DNA of 64,000 bases from Blastococcus sp. TML/M2B. Lineage in GTDB: Bacteria; Actinomycetota; Actinomycetes; Mycobacteriales; Geodermatophilaceae. The translations under genes were made by a program, and so were the position numbers. Below are positions 24,905 through 34,338 of the stretch, one piece after another. The notes below the pieces were generated by a model. It searched no databases. It was not told where the DNA came from and saw only the letters and a program-made list of their open reading frames with translations. The stretch's first letter is position 1. Every line of letters starts with the position of its first letter. The stretch is taken from NCBI RefSeq assembly GCF_016612865.1, contig NZ_JAENZZ010000001.1, positions 434,001 through 498,000 of the forward strand, in the 5' to 3' direction.

Positions 24905-25738
24905 ATGGGGCAGGATCACGCGGTGCCCGAACCCGTCGTCATCACCGATCCGGCCGACCCGCGGGTGGCCGACTTCCGCGACCTCAAGGCGGGGGACCGG
25001 CCGGCGGGCGCGTCGCGGGGCACCGCGCCGGTGATCGTGGAGGGCGTCGCCGCGATCGAGCGGCTGCTCATCTCGCCCTACCCGGTCCGTTCCGTGTTCG
25101 GGGTCGCCGGCCGGGTCGAGGCGTTCGACGTGCCCGAGGGCGTGCCGGTCTACGTCGCCGACAAGTGGGTGCTGTCGGAGGTCATCGGCTTCCGGCTGAC
25201 CCGAGGCGCCCTGGCCGCGGCCGACCGGTTGCCCGCACCCGACCTCGGCGACCTGCTCGCCGGTCCGGATCCGGCAGCGCCGCGCCGGCTGGCCGTCCTC
25301 GAGGGGCTCAACGACCACGAGAACCTGGGCTCGATCGCCCGCTCGGCCGTGGCGCTCGGCGTGGAGGGCCTGCTCCTGGACCCGCGGTGCGCCGATCCGC
25401 TCTACCGCCGCTCGGTGCGGGTCTCGATGGGGCACGTCCTGACGCTGCCGTTCGCCGTCCTGCCCGACTGGCCGGCAGGCCTGGACCGGCTGCACGACGC
25501 CGGGTACCTGACGGTGGCCCTCACCCCGGCCGCGGACGCCGTCGACCTCGACGAGGTGGACCCGCGCGCGCACCCGCGCACCGCGGTGCTGCTCGGCGCG
25601 GAGGGGCCGGGGCTCACCCCCGAGGCGCAGCAGGCCGCCCGGGTGCGCGCCCGCATCCCGATGCGCTCCGGCGTCGACTCCCTGGGCGTCGCCGCCGCGG
25701 CTGCTATCGCCTTCGCGACCCTCAGAAGCGCAGGCTGA
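24905..25738 (+). CDS. TrmH/SpoU-family RNA 2'-O-methyltransferase
   Basis: A 277-residue SPOUT-class RNA methyltransferase (mycobacterial Rv0881 type). A substrate-binding N-terminal domain (VIVEGVAAIERLLISPYPVR) precedes the knotted catalytic domain with the three motifs: NDHENLGSIARSAVALGVEG (motif 1), LLGAEGPGLTPEA (motif 2) and IPMRSGVDSLGVAAAAAIAF (motif 3). ATG 24905 has GGGAG five bases upstream; GTG 24923 is an alternative that fits shorter homologues. It probably methylates ribose in rRNA or tRNA. The 3' end overlaps the convergent stress-protein gene by 17 bp. Confidence 0.9.
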   Translation: MGQDHAVPEPVVITDPADPRVADFRDLKAGDRPAGASRGTAPVIVEGVAAIERLLISPYPVRSVFGVAGRVEAFDVPEGVPVYVADKWVLSEVIGFRLTRGALAAADRLPAPDLGDLLAGPDPAAPRRLAVLEGLNDHENLGSIARSAVALGVEGLLLDPRCADPLYRRSVRVSMGHVLTLPFAVLPDWPAGLDRLHDAGYLTVALTPAADAVDLDEVDPRAHPRTAVLLGAEGPGLTPEAQQAARVRARIPMRSGVDSLGVAAAAAIAFATLRSAG

Positions 25739-26198
25739 AGCGGGCGAGGATCTCGCGGGCCTGCTCGGCGTGCGGCGGGGTGCACATGACGTCGTAGCGG
25801 CCGGCGACGATCCGGCTGGTGCTGGTGAAGTCGCGCTTGCCCTGGGTGGCGGCGTAACCCATCCACCCGAACAGCGCGCCGAACACGACCCCGACCAGCA
25901 GCCCGGTGAGCACCGCACCGATCCAGCCGGCGCCGTCCTCGGAGAAGATGCCGAGCAGCAGCCCGACGAACAGGCCCCACCAGCGCGCGCCGCCGGCCGC
26001 ACCCGCCGCGATCGCGCGGCCGGTGGTGAGCCGGCCGAGCACCTGCTCGACCTGGCGCAGGTCCGAGCCGATGATCGTCACGTTCTCGACGGGGAACTTC
26101 TCGTCCGAGAGGTGGTCGACGGCGGCCTGCGCGCGCTCGTAGGTGTCGTAGGAACCGACCTGGACGCCGCCCAGCGGCATCGACACGGAAGCACTCAT
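25722..26198 (-). CDS. General stress protein 17M-like membrane protein
   Basis: A 158-residue protein. The N-terminal portion has the GSP17M-type pattern of a small alpha/beta domain (VQVGSYDTYERAQAAVDHLS, then FPVENVTIIGSDL). It is followed by a glycine-rich hydrophobic hairpin (WWGLFVGLLLGIFS and GAVLTGLLVGVVFGALFGWM) likely to insert in the membrane, and a C-terminal strand-helix unit (VAGRYDVMCTPPHAEQAREI). The family is linked to general stress responses in actinobacteria and Bacillus, but the molecular role is unknown. It is followed on the same strand by the ABC exporter genes upstream, 37 bp away. Confidence 0.82.
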   Translation of the reverse strand: MSASVSMPLGGVQVGSYDTYERAQAAVDHLSDEKFPVENVTIIGSDLRQVEQVLGRLTTGRAIAAGAAGGARWWGLFVGLLLGIFSEDGAGWIGAVLTGLLVGVVFGALFGWMGYAATQGKRDFTSTSRIVAGRYDVMCTPPHAEQAREILARFSLRF

Positions 26199-26234
26199 GC
26201 CAGGAGAACGGCCCGCTCCGGCCCGCTGTTCCGC

Positions 26235-28046
26235 TCAGACCAGGCTGTCGGCCCACGCGCGGTGCAGCGCCGCGAACCGGCCGGGCCCGGCGACGAGCTC
26301 GGCGGGGGTGCCGTCCTCGACGATCCGGCCGCCCTCCATGACCAGCACGCGGTCGGCGATCTCCACCGTCGAGAGCCGGTGGGCGATGATCAGCGCCGTC
26401 CGGTCGGCCAGCAGCGTGCGCAGGGCGTGCTGCACCAGCCGCTCGCTCGGGACGTCGAGCGAGCTGGTCGCCTCGTCGAGGACGAGCACCGCGGGATCGG
26501 CCAGGAACGCCCGGGCGAAGCTGACCAGCTGCCGCTGCCCGGCGGAGAGCCGGCCGCCGCGCTTGTCCACCTCGGTGTCGTAGCCGTCGGGCAGGGCGGC
26601 GATGAAGGAGTGCGCGCCGATGGCCCGGGCGGCCGCCTCGATCTGCGCGCGGTCGGCGCCGGGCCGGCCGAAGGCGATGTTGTCGGCGACCGAACCGGAG
26701 AACAGGAAGCTCTCCTGGGTCACCATCACGACCGCCCGCCGCATGTCGGCGTCGGCCAGCCGGGTCAGGGGGACGCCGTCCAGCCGCACCTCGCCCTCGA
26801 CCGGGTCGTAGAACCGGGCGGCCAGCCGGGCGAGCGTGGACTTCCCCGCGCCGGTGGTGCCGACCAGCGCGACCGTGCGGCCCGGCTCCAGCGTGAGCGC
26901 CAGGCCGGGCAGCACCGTGCTGCCGCCGTAGCCGAAGCGGACGTCGTCGAAGACCAGCTCGCCGGCCGCGGCGGGCAGCGGCACCGGGTCCACCGGCTCC
27001 GGCACGGTGGGCCGCTCCTCGAGCACCCCGGAGAGCTTCTCCAGCGCCGCGGTGGCCGACTGGTAGCTGTTGTAGAACATCGCGATGTCCTGCAGCGGGT
27101 CGAAGAACCGGCGCAGGTAGAGCAGGAAGGAGACCAGCGTCCCGACCGCCAGGGCGCCGTCCATCACGCGGAGCGCCCCGTAGCCGAGGACGGCGACGGT
27201 GACCAGGTTGCCGATCAGCGTCACCGCCGGCACGAAGACCGCGATCAACCAGAAGGCGCGGTGGTGCGCCTGCCGGTTGTCGTCGTTGAGCGCGGCGTAC
27301 AGCTCGTCGTTGCGCGGCTCGCGGCCGAACGCCTGCACCGCCCGGATGCCGCCGAAGGTCTCGGTGAACTGGACGATGAGCGCGGCGATCGTCTCGCGGG
27401 TGCGCCGGTAGGCGGCGGTGGAGTTGCGCTGGAACCAGCGGGCCACCCAGAACAGCGCCGGGAAGCCGAGCAGGGCGGTGAGGCCCAGCGGCACGTCGAG
27501 CACGACCAGCACGATGCCGATGCCGAGCACGCTGAACAGCGCGGTGACCAGCCCGTCCAGGCCCTCGTCGAGCAGCTCGGCCAGCGCCTCGACATCGCTG
27601 GTCAGCCGGCTGATCGTCCGGCCCGAGGTGTACCGCTCGTGGAAGGACAGCGGCAGCGCCTGCACGTGGGTGAACACCCGTCGGCGCAGGGTCAGCAGCA
27701 CCTCCTGGCCCACCCGTCCGGAGCCGGTGAGGAAGGCGAAGCGCAGCAGCGTGTCGGCGGCGGCCGCCAGCACCATCGCGGCGGTGATCCACACGAGCGG
27801 CCCGGCGTCGCCGTCGAGCAGGGCGGGCACGGCGACGTCGATGCCCACGCCGACGAGCAGCGGCCCGGCCAGCCACGCGGCGTTCTGGGCGACGACGGTG
27901 ACCAGCAGCCACCACAGCGCCCGCCGGTGCGGCCGCAGCAGCTCGCCGAGCAGCCGCCGCGAGCGGGCGCGCAGGAAGACCCCGGCGCCCGGGGGCAGCT
28001 CGTCGGCGTCCTCGGTGGCGACGCCGCGCCAGCTCTGGTCGCTCAC
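26235..28046 (-). CDS. ABC exporter half-transporter, subunit 2 (consensus ATPase site)
   Basis: A 603-residue fused membrane/ATPase protein: six transmembrane segments in residues 45-330, then the nucleotide-binding domain. Walker A is GTTGAGKST, the Q-loop VMVTQESFLF, signature LSAGQ (Ala for the first Gly), Walker B VLVLDEATSSLD with the catalytic Glu, and H-loop IIAHRLST. Its GTG overlaps the stop of the upstream half-transporter (GTGA), so the two are made as a pair. This subunit carries the intact catalytic Walker B but a divergent signature, as expected of one half of a heterodimeric exporter such as TM287/288 or BmrCD. Substrate unknown; lipid or drug efflux is likely. Confidence 0.93.
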   Translation of the reverse strand: MSDQSWRGVATEDADELPPGAGVFLRARSRRLLGELLRPHRRALWWLLVTVVAQNAAWLAGPLLVGVGIDVAVPALLDGDAGPLVWITAAMVLAAAADTLLRFAFLTGSGRVGQEVLLTLRRRVFTHVQALPLSFHERYTSGRTISRLTSDVEALAELLDEGLDGLVTALFSVLGIGIVLVVLDVPLGLTALLGFPALFWVARWFQRNSTAAYRRTRETIAALIVQFTETFGGIRAVQAFGREPRNDELYAALNDDNRQAHHRAFWLIAVFVPAVTLIGNLVTVAVLGYGALRVMDGALAVGTLVSFLLYLRRFFDPLQDIAMFYNSYQSATAALEKLSGVLEERPTVPEPVDPVPLPAAAGELVFDDVRFGYGGSTVLPGLALTLEPGRTVALVGTTGAGKSTLARLAARFYDPVEGEVRLDGVPLTRLADADMRRAVVMVTQESFLFSGSVADNIAFGRPGADRAQIEAAARAIGAHSFIAALPDGYDTEVDKRGGRLSAGQRQLVSFARAFLADPAVLVLDEATSSLDVPSERLVQHALRTLLADRTALIIAHRLSTVEIADRVLVMEGGRIVEDGTPAELVAGPGRFAALHRAWADSLV

Positions 28047-29818
28047 GGCCGTGCCTCCGCCAGGTCGCTGCCCTGCGCCAGCAGGTCGCGGTAGGCCGGC
28101 TCGGTGGCCAGCAGCTCCGAGTGCGTGCCGACGGCGGCGATCCGGCCGCCGGCGAGCAGGGCGACCCGGTCGGCGAGCAGCACCGTCGAGGGCCGGTGCG
28201 CCACCACCAGCGCGGTGGTGCCGGCCAGCACCTCGCGCAGCGCGGCCTCCACCAGCGCCTCGGTGTGCACGTCGAGAGCCGACAGCGGGTCGTCCAGGAC
28301 CAGCACCGACGGCCGGCCCAGGACGGCGCGGGCCAGCGCCAGCCGCTGCCGCTGGCCGCCGGACAACGACAGCCCCTGCTCCCCGATGCGGGTGTCCAGG
28401 CCCCACGGCAGGTCGTGCACGAAACCGGCCTGCGCCACCCCCACCGCCTCGGCGAGCTCGGCGTCGGTCGCGTCCCGGCGGCCGAGGGTCAGGTTCTCCC
28501 GGACGCTCATGGAGAACAGCGTCGCCTCCTCGAAGGCGACCGAGACGACCGAGCGCAGCTGGGCCAGCGGGAGGTCGCGCACGTCGACCCCGTCGAGGGT
28601 GACCCGGCCGGCGGTGACGTCGTGCAGCCTCCCGACCAGCGACGTCAGCGTCGTCTTGCCCGACCCGGTCGCCCCGACCAGCGCCACGGTCTCGCCCGGC
28701 TCGAGGACGAGGTCGACGCCGGCGAGCACCGGCCGGTCGGATCCGGGGTGGGCGAAGCCGACGCCCTCGAAGGCCAGCCGGGCGGGCGCGCCGACGGGCT
28801 GCGGCGCGACGCCCGGGCGGTCGGTGACGGTCAGCGGCTCGTCGAGCAGCTCGCCGATGCGGTCGCAGGCGCTGGCGGTCTCCTGGGCGAAGGCGAACAG
28901 GAAGCCCAGCGACAGGATCGGCCACAGCAGCACGGTGAACAGCGCGACGAAGGCGACCAGGCCGCCGACGGTCAGGGCGCCGCTGCTCACCGCGAGCGCG
29001 CCGCCGACCAGGATGAGCGCCAGGTTCAGCTGCGGGTGCAGCTCGAAGACGCACCACAGCAGCGCCAGGGTGCGCACCTTGTCCAGCTCCAGCCGGCGCA
29101 GCCGCCGCGCCTTGGCGTCGTAGCGGTCGAAGACCAGCCCCCGGCGGCCGAGCGACTTGATCACCCGGATGCCCTGCACCGCCTCCTCGACGTCGGTGGC
29201 CAGCTCGCCCTGCTCGTCCTGCACGCGGCGGGACTGCACGTTGTAGCGCCGCTCCCACCGCAGGCCGAGCGCGGTGAGCGGGACGGTGGTGAGGAGCACC
29301 GCCAGGCCCAGCGGCCAGTAGGTGACCAGCAGCAGCACCGCCACGACGACGCAGGTGATCAGGTTGACCGCGAGGAAGACCGCGGCGAACCCGACGAAGC
29401 GGCGCACGGTGGACATGTCGCTGGTGGCCCGCGACAGCAGCTGGCCCGAGGGCCAGCGGTCGTGGAAGGAGACCGGCAGCCGCTGGAGGCGCTCGTACAG
29501 GGCGCTGCGCAGGTCGCGCTCGATTTGCAGGCAGCTGCGGTTCATCGACCAGCGGCGGAGGAAGAACAGACCCGCTTCCGCGACCCCGAACACCAGCGCC
29601 AGCCCGAGCAGCGGGACCAGCGCGGCGCGGTCGCCGTCGGCGATCGGCCCGTCGACGACGGCGGCGGTGATCAGCGGGACGGCGAGCTGGGCGAGGGTGG
29701 CGAGCAGCGCCGCGCCGAAGGTCAGCGCCATCAGCCCCCGGTAGCGCCGGGCGTAGGGCCACAGCCGCAGGAGGGCGGAGAGCCGGCCGTGGTCGTCGGG
29801 TGCGGGGGCGGCGTCCAT
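28043..29818 (-). CDS. ABC exporter half-transporter, subunit 1 (degenerate ATPase site)
   Basis: A 591-residue fused six-helix membrane and ATPase protein beginning MDAAPAPDDHGRLSALLRLW. The nucleotide-binding domain has Walker A GATGSGKTT, signature LSGGQRQRLALAR (perfect), Walker B VLVLDDPLSALD, where Asp replaces the catalytic Glu, and a Q-loop region VAFEEATLF, where the usual Gln is replaced by Glu. H-loop is VVAHRPST. These changes mark the degenerate ATP site of a heterodimeric exporter, complementing subunit 2. The start is ATG 29818. The gene is 60 bp downstream of sepH on the same strand. Confidence 0.93.
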   Translation of the reverse strand: MDAAPAPDDHGRLSALLRLWPYARRYRGLMALTFGAALLATLAQLAVPLITAAVVDGPIADGDRAALVPLLGLALVFGVAEAGLFFLRRWSMNRSCLQIERDLRSALYERLQRLPVSFHDRWPSGQLLSRATSDMSTVRRFVGFAAVFLAVNLITCVVVAVLLLVTYWPLGLAVLLTTVPLTALGLRWERRYNVQSRRVQDEQGELATDVEEAVQGIRVIKSLGRRGLVFDRYDAKARRLRRLELDKVRTLALLWCVFELHPQLNLALILVGGALAVSSGALTVGGLVAFVALFTVLLWPILSLGFLFAFAQETASACDRIGELLDEPLTVTDRPGVAPQPVGAPARLAFEGVGFAHPGSDRPVLAGVDLVLEPGETVALVGATGSGKTTLTSLVGRLHDVTAGRVTLDGVDVRDLPLAQLRSVVSVAFEEATLFSMSVRENLTLGRRDATDAELAEAVGVAQAGFVHDLPWGLDTRIGEQGLSLSGGQRQRLALARAVLGRPSVLVLDDPLSALDVHTEALVEAALREVLAGTTALVVAHRPSTVLLADRVALLAGGRIAAVGTHSELLATEPAYRDLLAQGSDLAEARP

Positions 29819-29878
29819 GGGGGATCGAGGCTAGGCCCGACCTCCGACAGGAGCGACCGACTTACCGGACGCCGGCGC

Positions 29879-30766
29879 TCAGCGGTTGCGGCGGACCCCG
29901 AAGACGATGTCCTCCCACGCCGGGATGCGGGCGCGGGGGTCGTCGGAGTCGAGGTCCTCGCCGGGGCGGCCGAGGACGACGGTGTCGTGGTCGGCGATCT
30001 CGTCGAGGAAGGAGTCCACCGCGCGGGCGTCGTCGGGGGAGCCGCTGGCCGGGTGCACGTCGCGCACGTGGGCGTCGTCGTCCACCGGCGCGGAGGGCTG
30101 CTCCTCGCGCACGACGGCGACCGGCCGGGCCGGCTGCGCCGGGGCCGGCGGGGGACCGGCCGGGACGTCGGGGACGACGCGCACCAGGCGGGTGCCCTCG
30201 GCGAAGTCGGTCGTCCCGGCGTCGAGGGGGGCGACCGTGCGGGAGGGCAGGTCGAACGTCCACCGCGCGGTCCCGGACTTCTCGCCGGCCCGCCACTCGC
30301 CGGTGACCACCCAGGCACCGGTGTCGCTGCGGTAGGCGTCCCAGGTGACGGCGTCGACGTCGGTGTCGATCAGCCGCAGTCGCTCGGCCATGAACTGCTG
30401 CAGCGTGCTGCCCGGGGTGCTCTCGCTGAGCCGGACCCGCGCCTCGCGCGCCTGCTCGGCCACCCGCTCGCGCTCCTGGAGCACGGGGTGGGCGAAACGC
30501 ATGATCCGCTCGACCCGCGCGCCGGTGGCGGCCGCGACCTGCTCGGGCGTCTCGCCGGCGCGGATGCGGGACTGGATCACCCGCGGCGGCAGCTCGGTGC
30601 CGAGGTCGACGTCGATCTGGGTGAGCCGGCGGGAGTCCCCGCGGGCGGCGGCGCGGAGGCGGTCGTCCACCGGCACGGCGAAGCGCTCCTCGCCGTCCTC
30701 GGTGTCGGCGACCAGCACCAGGCTCGAGCCGTCGTCGGAGAGCCCCACGAGGCGCAGCGTGCGCAC
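29879..30766 (-). CDS. sepH: Cell division protein SepH (DUF3071)
   Basis: A 295-residue actinobacterial cell-division protein. The conserved N-terminal domain (RTLRLVGLSDDGSSLVLVAD through MRFAHPVLQERERVAEQARE) contains the helix-turn-helix-like section known to bind FtsZ and stimulate its assembly in Streptomyces and Mycobacterium. A disordered Pro/Ala-rich linker follows, and the short conserved end is WEDIVFGVRRNR. GTG 30766 is preceded by AGGAGG at six bases, which decides the start. It corresponds to Rv0883c, another element of the mycobacterium-like gene order. It is divergent from the S9 peptidase gene with 250 bp between. Confidence 0.92.
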   Translation of the reverse strand: MRTLRLVGLSDDGSSLVLVADTEDGEERFAVPVDDRLRAAARGDSRRLTQIDVDLGTELPPRVIQSRIRAGETPEQVAAATGARVERIMRFAHPVLQERERVAEQAREARVRLSESTPGSTLQQFMAERLRLIDTDVDAVTWDAYRSDTGAWVVTGEWRAGEKSGTARWTFDLPSRTVAPLDAGTTDFAEGTRLVRVVPDVPAGPPPAPAQPARPVAVVREEQPSAPVDDDAHVRDVHPASGSPDDARAVDSFLDEIADHDTVVLGRPGEDLDSDDPRARIPAWEDIVFGVRRNR

Positions 30767-31018
30767 GGGCGACCTCCTGCAAGGCATGAGCGGCTGGGCT
30801 CCGGAGAGAGACCGGACCCGAGGCTATCCGCGCGCGGCCGCGCCGCGCCGCAGGTGCCGCGGCGCGGCGCGTCACGGGACGCACGGGACAGCAGTCCTGA
30901 TCCCGACGACACGTTCCGGAAACCTGCGCTCGGCACAGTGGGGGAACGCGCCCTGACGTGCGATCCTGCCGCTCGCGTTCCGCATGGGGACGCGCACGGA
31001 GAGTGCCGAGGAGGTGCG

Positions 31019-32884
31019 ATGCCCGGCCCTGCCACCGACGTGGTGACCACCCCGCCCGCAGGGCTCGACGGCGCCCTGCGCGCCGAGATCGCGCTCATCG
31101 CCGGCGCCGTCGGCGCCTGGTGCCCCGCGCTGTCGCCCGACGGCCGGCAGGTCGCCTACGTCACCGACCGCTCCGGGATCCCGCGGCTGGAGGTCACCGA
31201 CCTCGCCGGCGCCGAGCCGCCGCGGGTGCTGTCGCTGCCGGACCAGGAGGTGGTGTCGGTCGCGTGGTCGCCCGACGGCGGAGAGCTGGCCTACCTGGTC
31301 AGCCCGGGCGGCTCCCTCTGCGCCGAGCTGCACGTCGTGCGGCCCGACGGCAGCGGCGCCCGGCTGGTGGCGGGGCAGGACCCCCGGGCCACCGTCTTCG
31401 CCGGCTTCTGGGCCGGCCCCGGCCGCTACGTCTGCTCGATCGCGCCCGGCACCGGTCCGGACGCCGACGTCGTCGTCGTCGACACGGCCGGCGGCAGCAC
31501 CGAGACGCTCGCCCGCGGCGGGTTCCTCTCCGCCTGCGCGCTGTCCGCCGACGGCCGCACGCTGCTGGCCCGCCGCGGCCCGCGCGGGCACCGGCACGTC
31601 GTCGCCGTCGACGTCGTCACCGGGGTGCAGCGCCCCGTGCTGCGCCCGGACGCCCCGGGCGGCGTCGCCTCCGAGGACGGGCGGTTCTCCGCCGACGGCC
31701 GGTCGGTGCACCTGCGTGCCTCGCTGCCGGGACCGCTGCTGGCCGACCGGGCCGGCCTGGTCGAGGTGCCGCTGGGCCCCGACGGGCCGGTCGGGAAGGG
31801 GCGCGTCGTGCTGCGGCGGGCCGACGCCGACCTCGACGGCTACGCGCTGCGCGCCGACGGCACCGTCCTGGCCGTATGGAACGCCGGCGGCCGCACCGAG
31901 CTGTGGCTGCACGACCTCGCCGACGGCGCCCTCGTGCGCACCGTCCCGCTGCCCGACGCCGTGCTGCCCGGCTGGTCGCTGGCCGCCGACGGCAGCACCG
32001 TGGTCGCCGAGCTCACCGGCCCGACGACCCCGCGGGCGCTGTGGCGGATGAAGCTGGACGGACGGTGCCCCGCCGTCCCCCTGCCCGGTTCGGCCCGCCG
32101 TCCGCGCAGTGCGCGGACGGTGCTGCCCGAGCGACTGGACCACGTCGCCCCGGACGGCATGCCGCTGTCCGGCTGGCTGTACACGCCCCGCGGTGCGCAC
32201 GAGCCCAACCGCACGGTGGTCAGCTTCCACGGCGGCCCCGAGGGCCAGCACCGGCCGGCGTTCGACCCGCTGGTGCAGTGCCTGGTCGCGGCGGGCCTGA
32301 CGGTGTACGCGCCCAACGTGCGCGGCTCGGGCGGGTTCGGGCGGGCGTTCACGACCGCCGACGACCTCGGCGCCCGCGAGGCCTCGTTCGAGGACGTGCG
32401 GACGACGGTCGACGAACTGGTCACCGCCGGCATCGCCGCACCCGGCCGGATCGGGGCGCACGGCTGGTCCTACGGCGGCTACCTGACCCTGGTCGCGCTG
32501 ACCCGGTGGCCGGGGTTGTTCGCCGCCGGTGCCACGCTGGCCGGCATGAGCGACCTGCGGACCTTCTTCGCCGGCACCGAACCGTGGATGGCCGCCGCCT
32601 CCGTCACCGAGTACGGCGACCCCGTCGCCGACGCCGGGATGCTGGCGACGATCTCGCCGATGGCGGCCCTGGACCGGGTCACCGCGCCGGTCCTGCTGGC
32701 GCACGGTGACCGCGACACGAACGTGCCGGTCGCCGAGTCGGTGCAGGCGCACGCCGCGCTCACCGCCCGCGGTGCGCCGTGCGAGCTGCTCCTGCTGCCG
32801 GGCGAGGGCCACACCGTGGTGGGCCGCGACCACCTGGTCGAGCTGAGCGGTGCCGTCACCGCCTGGTTCGACCGGCTGCTGTGA
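31019..32884 (+). CDS. S9-family prolyl oligopeptidase-like peptidase
   Basis: A 621-residue serine peptidase with a seven-bladed propeller (repeats such as CPALSPDGRQVAYVTDR and VAWSPDGGELAYLVSP) followed by an alpha/beta hydrolase domain. The catalytic Ser is in GAHGWSYGGYLTL (G-x-S-x-G), the Asp in LAHGDRDTNVPV and the His in LLPGEGHTVV. No signal peptide is visible, so it is probably cytoplasmic. ATG 31019 follows GAGGAGG at four bases; a frame open much further upstream is not coding. The stop overlaps the next gene by GTGA. The physiological peptide substrate is unknown. Confidence 0.92.
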   Translation: MPGPATDVVTTPPAGLDGALRAEIALIAGAVGAWCPALSPDGRQVAYVTDRSGIPRLEVTDLAGAEPPRVLSLPDQEVVSVAWSPDGGELAYLVSPGGSLCAELHVVRPDGSGARLVAGQDPRATVFAGFWAGPGRYVCSIAPGTGPDADVVVVDTAGGSTETLARGGFLSACALSADGRTLLARRGPRGHRHVVAVDVVTGVQRPVLRPDAPGGVASEDGRFSADGRSVHLRASLPGPLLADRAGLVEVPLGPDGPVGKGRVVLRRADADLDGYALRADGTVLAVWNAGGRTELWLHDLADGALVRTVPLPDAVLPGWSLAADGSTVVAELTGPTTPRALWRMKLDGRCPAVPLPGSARRPRSARTVLPERLDHVAPDGMPLSGWLYTPRGAHEPNRTVVSFHGGPEGQHRPAFDPLVQCLVAAGLTVYAPNVRGSGGFGRAFTTADDLGAREASFEDVRTTVDELVTAGIAAPGRIGAHGWSYGGYLTLVALTRWPGLFAAGATLAGMSDLRTFFAGTEPWMAAASVTEYGDPVADAGMLATISPMAALDRVTAPVLLAHGDRDTNVPVAESVQAHAALTARGAPCELLLLPGEGHTVVGRDHLVELSGAVTAWFDRLL

Positions 32885-34332
32885 GCGGCGGCCTGCTCGC
32901 CGGTTACCCCGCGCCCACCGCCGACGAGGCGGTGACCGCCGAGGGCCGGCTGCGTCCGGAGTACGCGGCGCTGGAGCCGGTCGTGGCCGGCCTGGGCACC
33001 GAGGGGATCGCCGGGGCCGCGCGGGCGCTGGCCGAGCTGCGTGCCGCCCGGGGGGTGGCGCTGGGCAGCTGGACCGACGGGCGGCACGAGCGGCACCCGG
33101 TGGTCCTCGACCCGCTGCCCCGGGTGCTCCCCGCCGACCAGTGGCGGTCGGTGGCGGCCGGTGTCGAGCAGCGGCACCGCGCCCTGGGGGCCTTCCTCGC
33201 CGACGTCTACCGCGCGGCCGGTCGCCGCCGCGGGGACGTGGACCGGGCGCCCGAGATCGTCCGCGCCGGCGTGCTCCCCGAGTGGGCGGTCGAGCACAAC
33301 CCGGCCCGCGACCCCGCGGCCATCGGGCAGGCGTGGCGCGGGCAGCCGCGCGCCACCGTCGCCGCCGCCGACCTCGTGCGCACCGCCGACGGCGGCTGGG
33401 CGGTGACCGCGGACGACCTCCGCACCCCCGCCGGCCTGGGTTTCGCCCTCGAGGACCGGCTGGCCCTGCGCGCGGCCCTCCCGGGGCTGTTCGCGGCGGC
33501 CGCGCCGGCCCCGCTCGAGGCGGCGGTGGACCTGCTCCGCGCGGCGCTCGCCGAGGCGGCGCCCCCGGCCTGCGCCGGTGTCCCGGAGGTCGCCGTCCTC
33601 AGCGCGGGGGAGGGTGACAGCTCCCGCTTCGAGCACGCCGTGCTCGCCGCGGCGCTGGGCGTGCCGGTGGTCACCGCCGGTGACCTGTGGCCGCGCCCGG
33701 ACGGCGGTCTCGAGGTGGCCGTCGACGGCGAGCGCCGGCCCGTCGACGTGCTGTACCGGCGCTTCGACGAGGGCACCCTCGGCGCCTACCGCACCCCGGT
33801 CGGCTCGCCACTGGACGTGCAGCTCACCGAGGCCGTGCGGGCCGGACTGCTCGGGCTGGCCAACGTGCCCGGCAACGGCGTCGCCGACGACGCCGCCACC
33901 TTCGCGTGGGTGCCGGCGATGATCGGCTTCTACCTGGGCGAGCAGCCGCTGCTGCCCTCGCCGCGCACCTGGGTGCTCGCCGACCCGGCCTCGCTGGCCG
34001 AGGTCCGCGGCCGGCTGGCCGAGCTCGTCGTCGAGGAGGTCGCCGGCTACGGCGGCCACGCGGCCGTGGACGGTCGCACGTGCAGCGCCGCCGAGCTGGA
34101 CCGCCTCACCGCCGAGGTCGCCGCGACGCCGCACCGGTTCGTCGCGCGGGAGCCCCTGGCGGAGGCGACCGTGCCGGCGTTCGTCGACGGCACGTTCCGC
34201 CCGCGCTCGGCAAGGCTGCGGGTGTTCTCGGTCGTCTGCGGCGACGGCGTCCGCGCCCTCCCCGCGCCCTGGACGCGGGTCGCCTCCGGCGGTCCGGTCG
34301 CCGGGAGCAAGGACACCTGGCTGCTGCCCTGA
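32881..34332 (+). CDS. Circularly permuted ATP-grasp type 2 family protein
   Basis: A 483-residue protein resembling the circularly permuted ATP-grasp family (DUF404/DUF407). Recognisable stretches are YRAAGRRRGDVDRAPEIVRA, AGVLPEWAVEHNPARDP, VLYRRFDEGTLGAYRTPVGS and ANVPGNGVADDAATFAWVPA. Members are thought to make peptide-like bonds and are commonly accompanied by an alpha-E domain protein and a transglutaminase-like protease, neither of which is in this window. The GTG at 32881 overlaps the peptidase stop (GTGA). Pairing with a peptidase is unusual and suggests linked synthesis and breakdown, which is inference only. Confidence 0.82.
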   Translation: MSGGLLAGYPAPTADEAVTAEGRLRPEYAALEPVVAGLGTEGIAGAARALAELRAARGVALGSWTDGRHERHPVVLDPLPRVLPADQWRSVAAGVEQRHRALGAFLADVYRAAGRRRGDVDRAPEIVRAGVLPEWAVEHNPARDPAAIGQAWRGQPRATVAAADLVRTADGGWAVTADDLRTPAGLGFALEDRLALRAALPGLFAAAAPAPLEAAVDLLRAALAEAAPPACAGVPEVAVLSAGEGDSSRFEHAVLAAALGVPVVTAGDLWPRPDGGLEVAVDGERRPVDVLYRRFDEGTLGAYRTPVGSPLDVQLTEAVRAGLLGLANVPGNGVADDAATFAWVPAMIGFYLGEQPLLPSPRTWVLADPASLAEVRGRLAELVVEEVAGYGGHAAVDGRTCSAAELDRLTAEVAATPHRFVAREPLAEATVPAFVDGTFRPRSARLRVFSVVCGDGVRALPAPWTRVASGGPVAGSKDTWLLP

Positions 34333-34338
34333 CGGCGG

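Noticed and set aside
28121..31018. Long plus-strand extension of the S9 peptidase frame
   Set aside because: The frame is open for 2.9 kb but is antisense to ABC exporter and sepH genes; a clear ribosome-binding site marks ATG 31019 as the start.
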